From assembly GCA_946885905.1 (NCBI GenBank), contig CAMPHL010000152.1, positions 1 to 6,580 on the forward strand: a stretch of 6,580 bases of DNA, in the 5' to 3' direction. This document shows positions 5,470 through 6,580 of this stretch, in pieces. The notes beneath the pieces were generated by a model. The model was not told the origin of the DNA. It saw only the letters and a list, made by a program, of their open reading frames with translations, and ran no database searches. The DNA is from an uncultured Pseudomonadota bacterium (GTDB lineage: Bacteria > Pseudomonadota > Gammaproteobacteria > Burkholderiales > Usitatibacteraceae). Each line of letters begins with the position of its first letter. Position 1 is the stretch's first letter. The translations under genes and the position numbers were made by a program.

Positions 5470-6524
5470 ACGGGGCAGTACGCGTCGGCGCGCCGCCGAT
5501 GATGGACCTGAAGGACGTGGCCCTCGTGGTGGGAGGCGCGCTGCACGGCAACGCCGTGGCCTTCAGCGGCGTCACCACCGACAGCCGCCGCGTGAGCGCG
5601 GGCGACCTCTTCGTGGCGATCTCCGGCGAGCGCTTCGACGGCAACCAGTTCGTGGCCGAGGCGGCGGCTCGCGGCGCCGTGGCGGCGCTCACCTCGCGCC
5701 TGGTCGAGGCCGGCATGCCGTTGCCGCAGGTCGTGGTGGCCGACACCCGCGCCGCGCTCGGGCGCCTCGCGGCGCACTGGCGCAGCCGCTTCGGCCTGCC
5801 GCTGGTGGCGCTCACGGGCAGCAACGGCAAGACGACGGTCAAGGAGATGCTGGCGTCGATCCTCGCGGCGCAGGTGGGAAGGGACCCCACCAAGTCGCGG
5901 ACCCACGGCGACGGCCGCGAGCCCGTGCTGGCGACCGAGGGCAACCTCAACAACGACATCGGCGTGCCGCTCACGCTCTTTCGGTTGCGCGACTCGCACC
6001 GCTACGCGGTGATCGAGATGGGCATGAACCACGCCGGCGAGATCGACTACCTCGCCCACATCGCGCGGCCGACGGTCGCGTTGGTGACCAACGCGCACCG
6101 CGCCCACGTGGGGATCCTGGGCAGCGTGGATGCCATCGCCCGCGCCAAGGGCGAGATCTACGGCGGGCTGGGGCCGCATGGCATCGCCGTGGTGAACGAG
6201 GACGATGCGTTCGCTTCGCTCTGGAAGGACCTGAATGGCGGTCGCCGCATCGTGACCTTCGGCCTGTCCGAATCGGCCGACGTGCGCGCGAGCTTCGAAG
6301 CCCGCCACGTCCGCATCGTCACTCCCCTCGATGCCTTCGCGGTCACGCTGCAGGTGGCCGGCGAGCACAACGTGAGGAATGCGCTCGCCGCGTGCGCGGC
6401 GGCGCACGCCCTCGAAATTCCGCCGCATGCGATGCAGTCGGGGCTCGCGGCGTTCGTGGGCGTGCCGGGACGGCTGCAGCGGCGCGCGACGCCGGGGTGG
6501 GGAGGGGGGTCCGCGTCCAGCTAA
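5466..6524 (+). CDS. murF: UDP-N-acetylmuramoyl-tripeptide--D-alanyl-D-alanine ligase MurF, C-terminally truncated or frameshifted
   Basis: MurF adds the D-Ala-D-Ala dipeptide, the last cytoplasmic step of UDP-MurNAc-pentapeptide synthesis. Visible motifs: TTDSRRVSAGDLFVAISGE (from residue 37) of the substrate domain, P-loop TGSNGKTT at 117-124 (K122), GNLNNDIG at 159-166, EMGMNH at 184-189, AKGEI at 227-231, GEHNVRNALAA from 299 and PGRLQ at 334-338. The ATG at 5466 overlaps the murE stop and has AAGG at 5456-5459. Internal ATGs at 5499 and 5502 would fit the common MMDL start but have no ribosome site. The frame stops at 6522-6524 after 352 residues, whereas the family usually has about 450. 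The expected DD(S/T)YNANP motif after GRLQ and the ligase C-terminal domain are absent. The last eight residues (WGGGSASS) come from a G-run and unrelated sequence. This copy would not be functional as read; an assembly error is a serious alternative. Confidence 0.88.
   Translation: MNGAVRVGAPPMMDLKDVALVVGGALHGNAVAFSGVTTDSRRVSAGDLFVAISGERFDGNQFVAEAAARGAVAALTSRLVEAGMPLPQVVVADTRAALGRLAAHWRSRFGLPLVALTGSNGKTTVKEMLASILAAQVGRDPTKSRTHGDGREPVLATEGNLNNDIGVPLTLFRLRDSHRYAVIEMGMNHAGEIDYLAHIARPTVALVTNAHRAHVGILGSVDAIARAKGEIYGGLGPHGIAVVNEDDAFASLWKDLNGGRRIVTFGLSESADVRASFEARHVRIVTPLDAFAVTLQVAGEHNVRNALAACAAAHALEIPPHAMQSGLAAFVGVPGRLQRRATPGWGGGSASS
6494..6509 (+). repeat. G-run tract at the point where murF loses homology
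   Basis: The tract reads GGGG-T-GGGG-A-GGGGGG and resembles the G-rich part of the repeat at 1829-1843 (GGGG-TA-GGGGG-A-GGG). It could be a third, degenerate copy of that element, or a homopolymer-rich sequence prone to length errors. Up to this point the frame encodes normal MurF; beyond it the match is lost. No flanking hairpin half (CCCCTCCC) is present, so membership of the repeat is uncertain. Confidence 0.35.
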
Positions 6525-6580
6525 TCCGTGTAGCGTGTAACCATCTACGAGCCCACGCGCCAGGGAGTCGGGGCGTAGGG
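6525..6580. other. Unassigned tail after the murF stop
   Basis: These 56 bases follow the early murF stop and show no recognisable gene, RNA or repeat on either strand. Intact murF would continue here for about 100 more codons. The frame that opens at 6506 (one base earlier than the murF frame) stays open to the window end, but its translation after GVRV does not contain the DD(S/T)YNANP motif. Stops occur in the murF frame at 6522-6524 and 6531-6533. Confidence 0.5.

Noticed and set aside
4152..6524. 790-codon + strand frame that appears to fuse a novel 438-residue N-terminus to MurF
   Set aside because: The first 438 codons are the alternate frame of murE, rich in R, A and G, with no recognisable domain. 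MurF begins at 5466 with the ATGA overlap and a ribosome site.

Overview
The window is a high-GC stretch carrying the start of a division and cell wall (dcw) cluster. The order, all on the + strand, is mraZ, rsmH (mraW), ftsL, ftsI, murE, murF. Gene order, the MraZ start (VFQGAT), the compact FtsL, and the meso-diaminopimelate type MurE (DNPR motif) indicate a Gram-negative proteobacterium. A betaproteobacterium is most likely, but this is inferred from general family resemblance and no search was run. I saw no CRISPR array, tRNA, rRNA, transposase or phage gene, and no evidence of a new multi-gene system. This is core genome with a few local oddities.

Layout. Bases 1-138 are the 3' end of an unrelated gene, probably a di-haem cytochrome c peroxidase/MauG-type protein. 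Bases 139-387 are a non-coding, relatively AT-rich gap. It ends in a good sigma70-type promoter (TTGACG, 17 bp, TACAGT) and a 10-bp-phased series of TGGG-like boxes that matches the known MraZ operator. The six genes then follow with almost no spacing: mraZ 388-834, rsmH 863-1846, ftsL 1851-2126, ftsI 2123-3919, murE 3916-5469, murF 5466-6524. Three junctions are 4-bp start/stop overlaps (GTGA or ATGA), so the cluster is almost certainly one translationally coupled operon.

How the genes work together. MraZ is the repressor of its own operon. RsmH methylates 16S rRNA. FtsL and FtsI are the bitopic divisome protein and the septal transpeptidase. MurE and MurF add meso-diaminopimelate and D-Ala-D-Ala to the UDP-MurNAc peptide, supplying the precursor that FtsI crosslinks after lipid-linked export.

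Points worth a second look are: (1) the operator/promoter/ribosome-site overlap before mraZ; (2) a duplicated 30-bp, in-frame, G-rich repeat at the 3' end of rsmH, which lengthens RsmH, can form a hairpin or a G-quadruplex, and supplies the ftsL ribosome binding site; (3) murF, which loses its identity after a G-rich run near 6494-6509 and ends about 100 residues short. The last 70 bases match nothing expected in murF, so an assembly or contig-end artefact must be considered before any biological reading.
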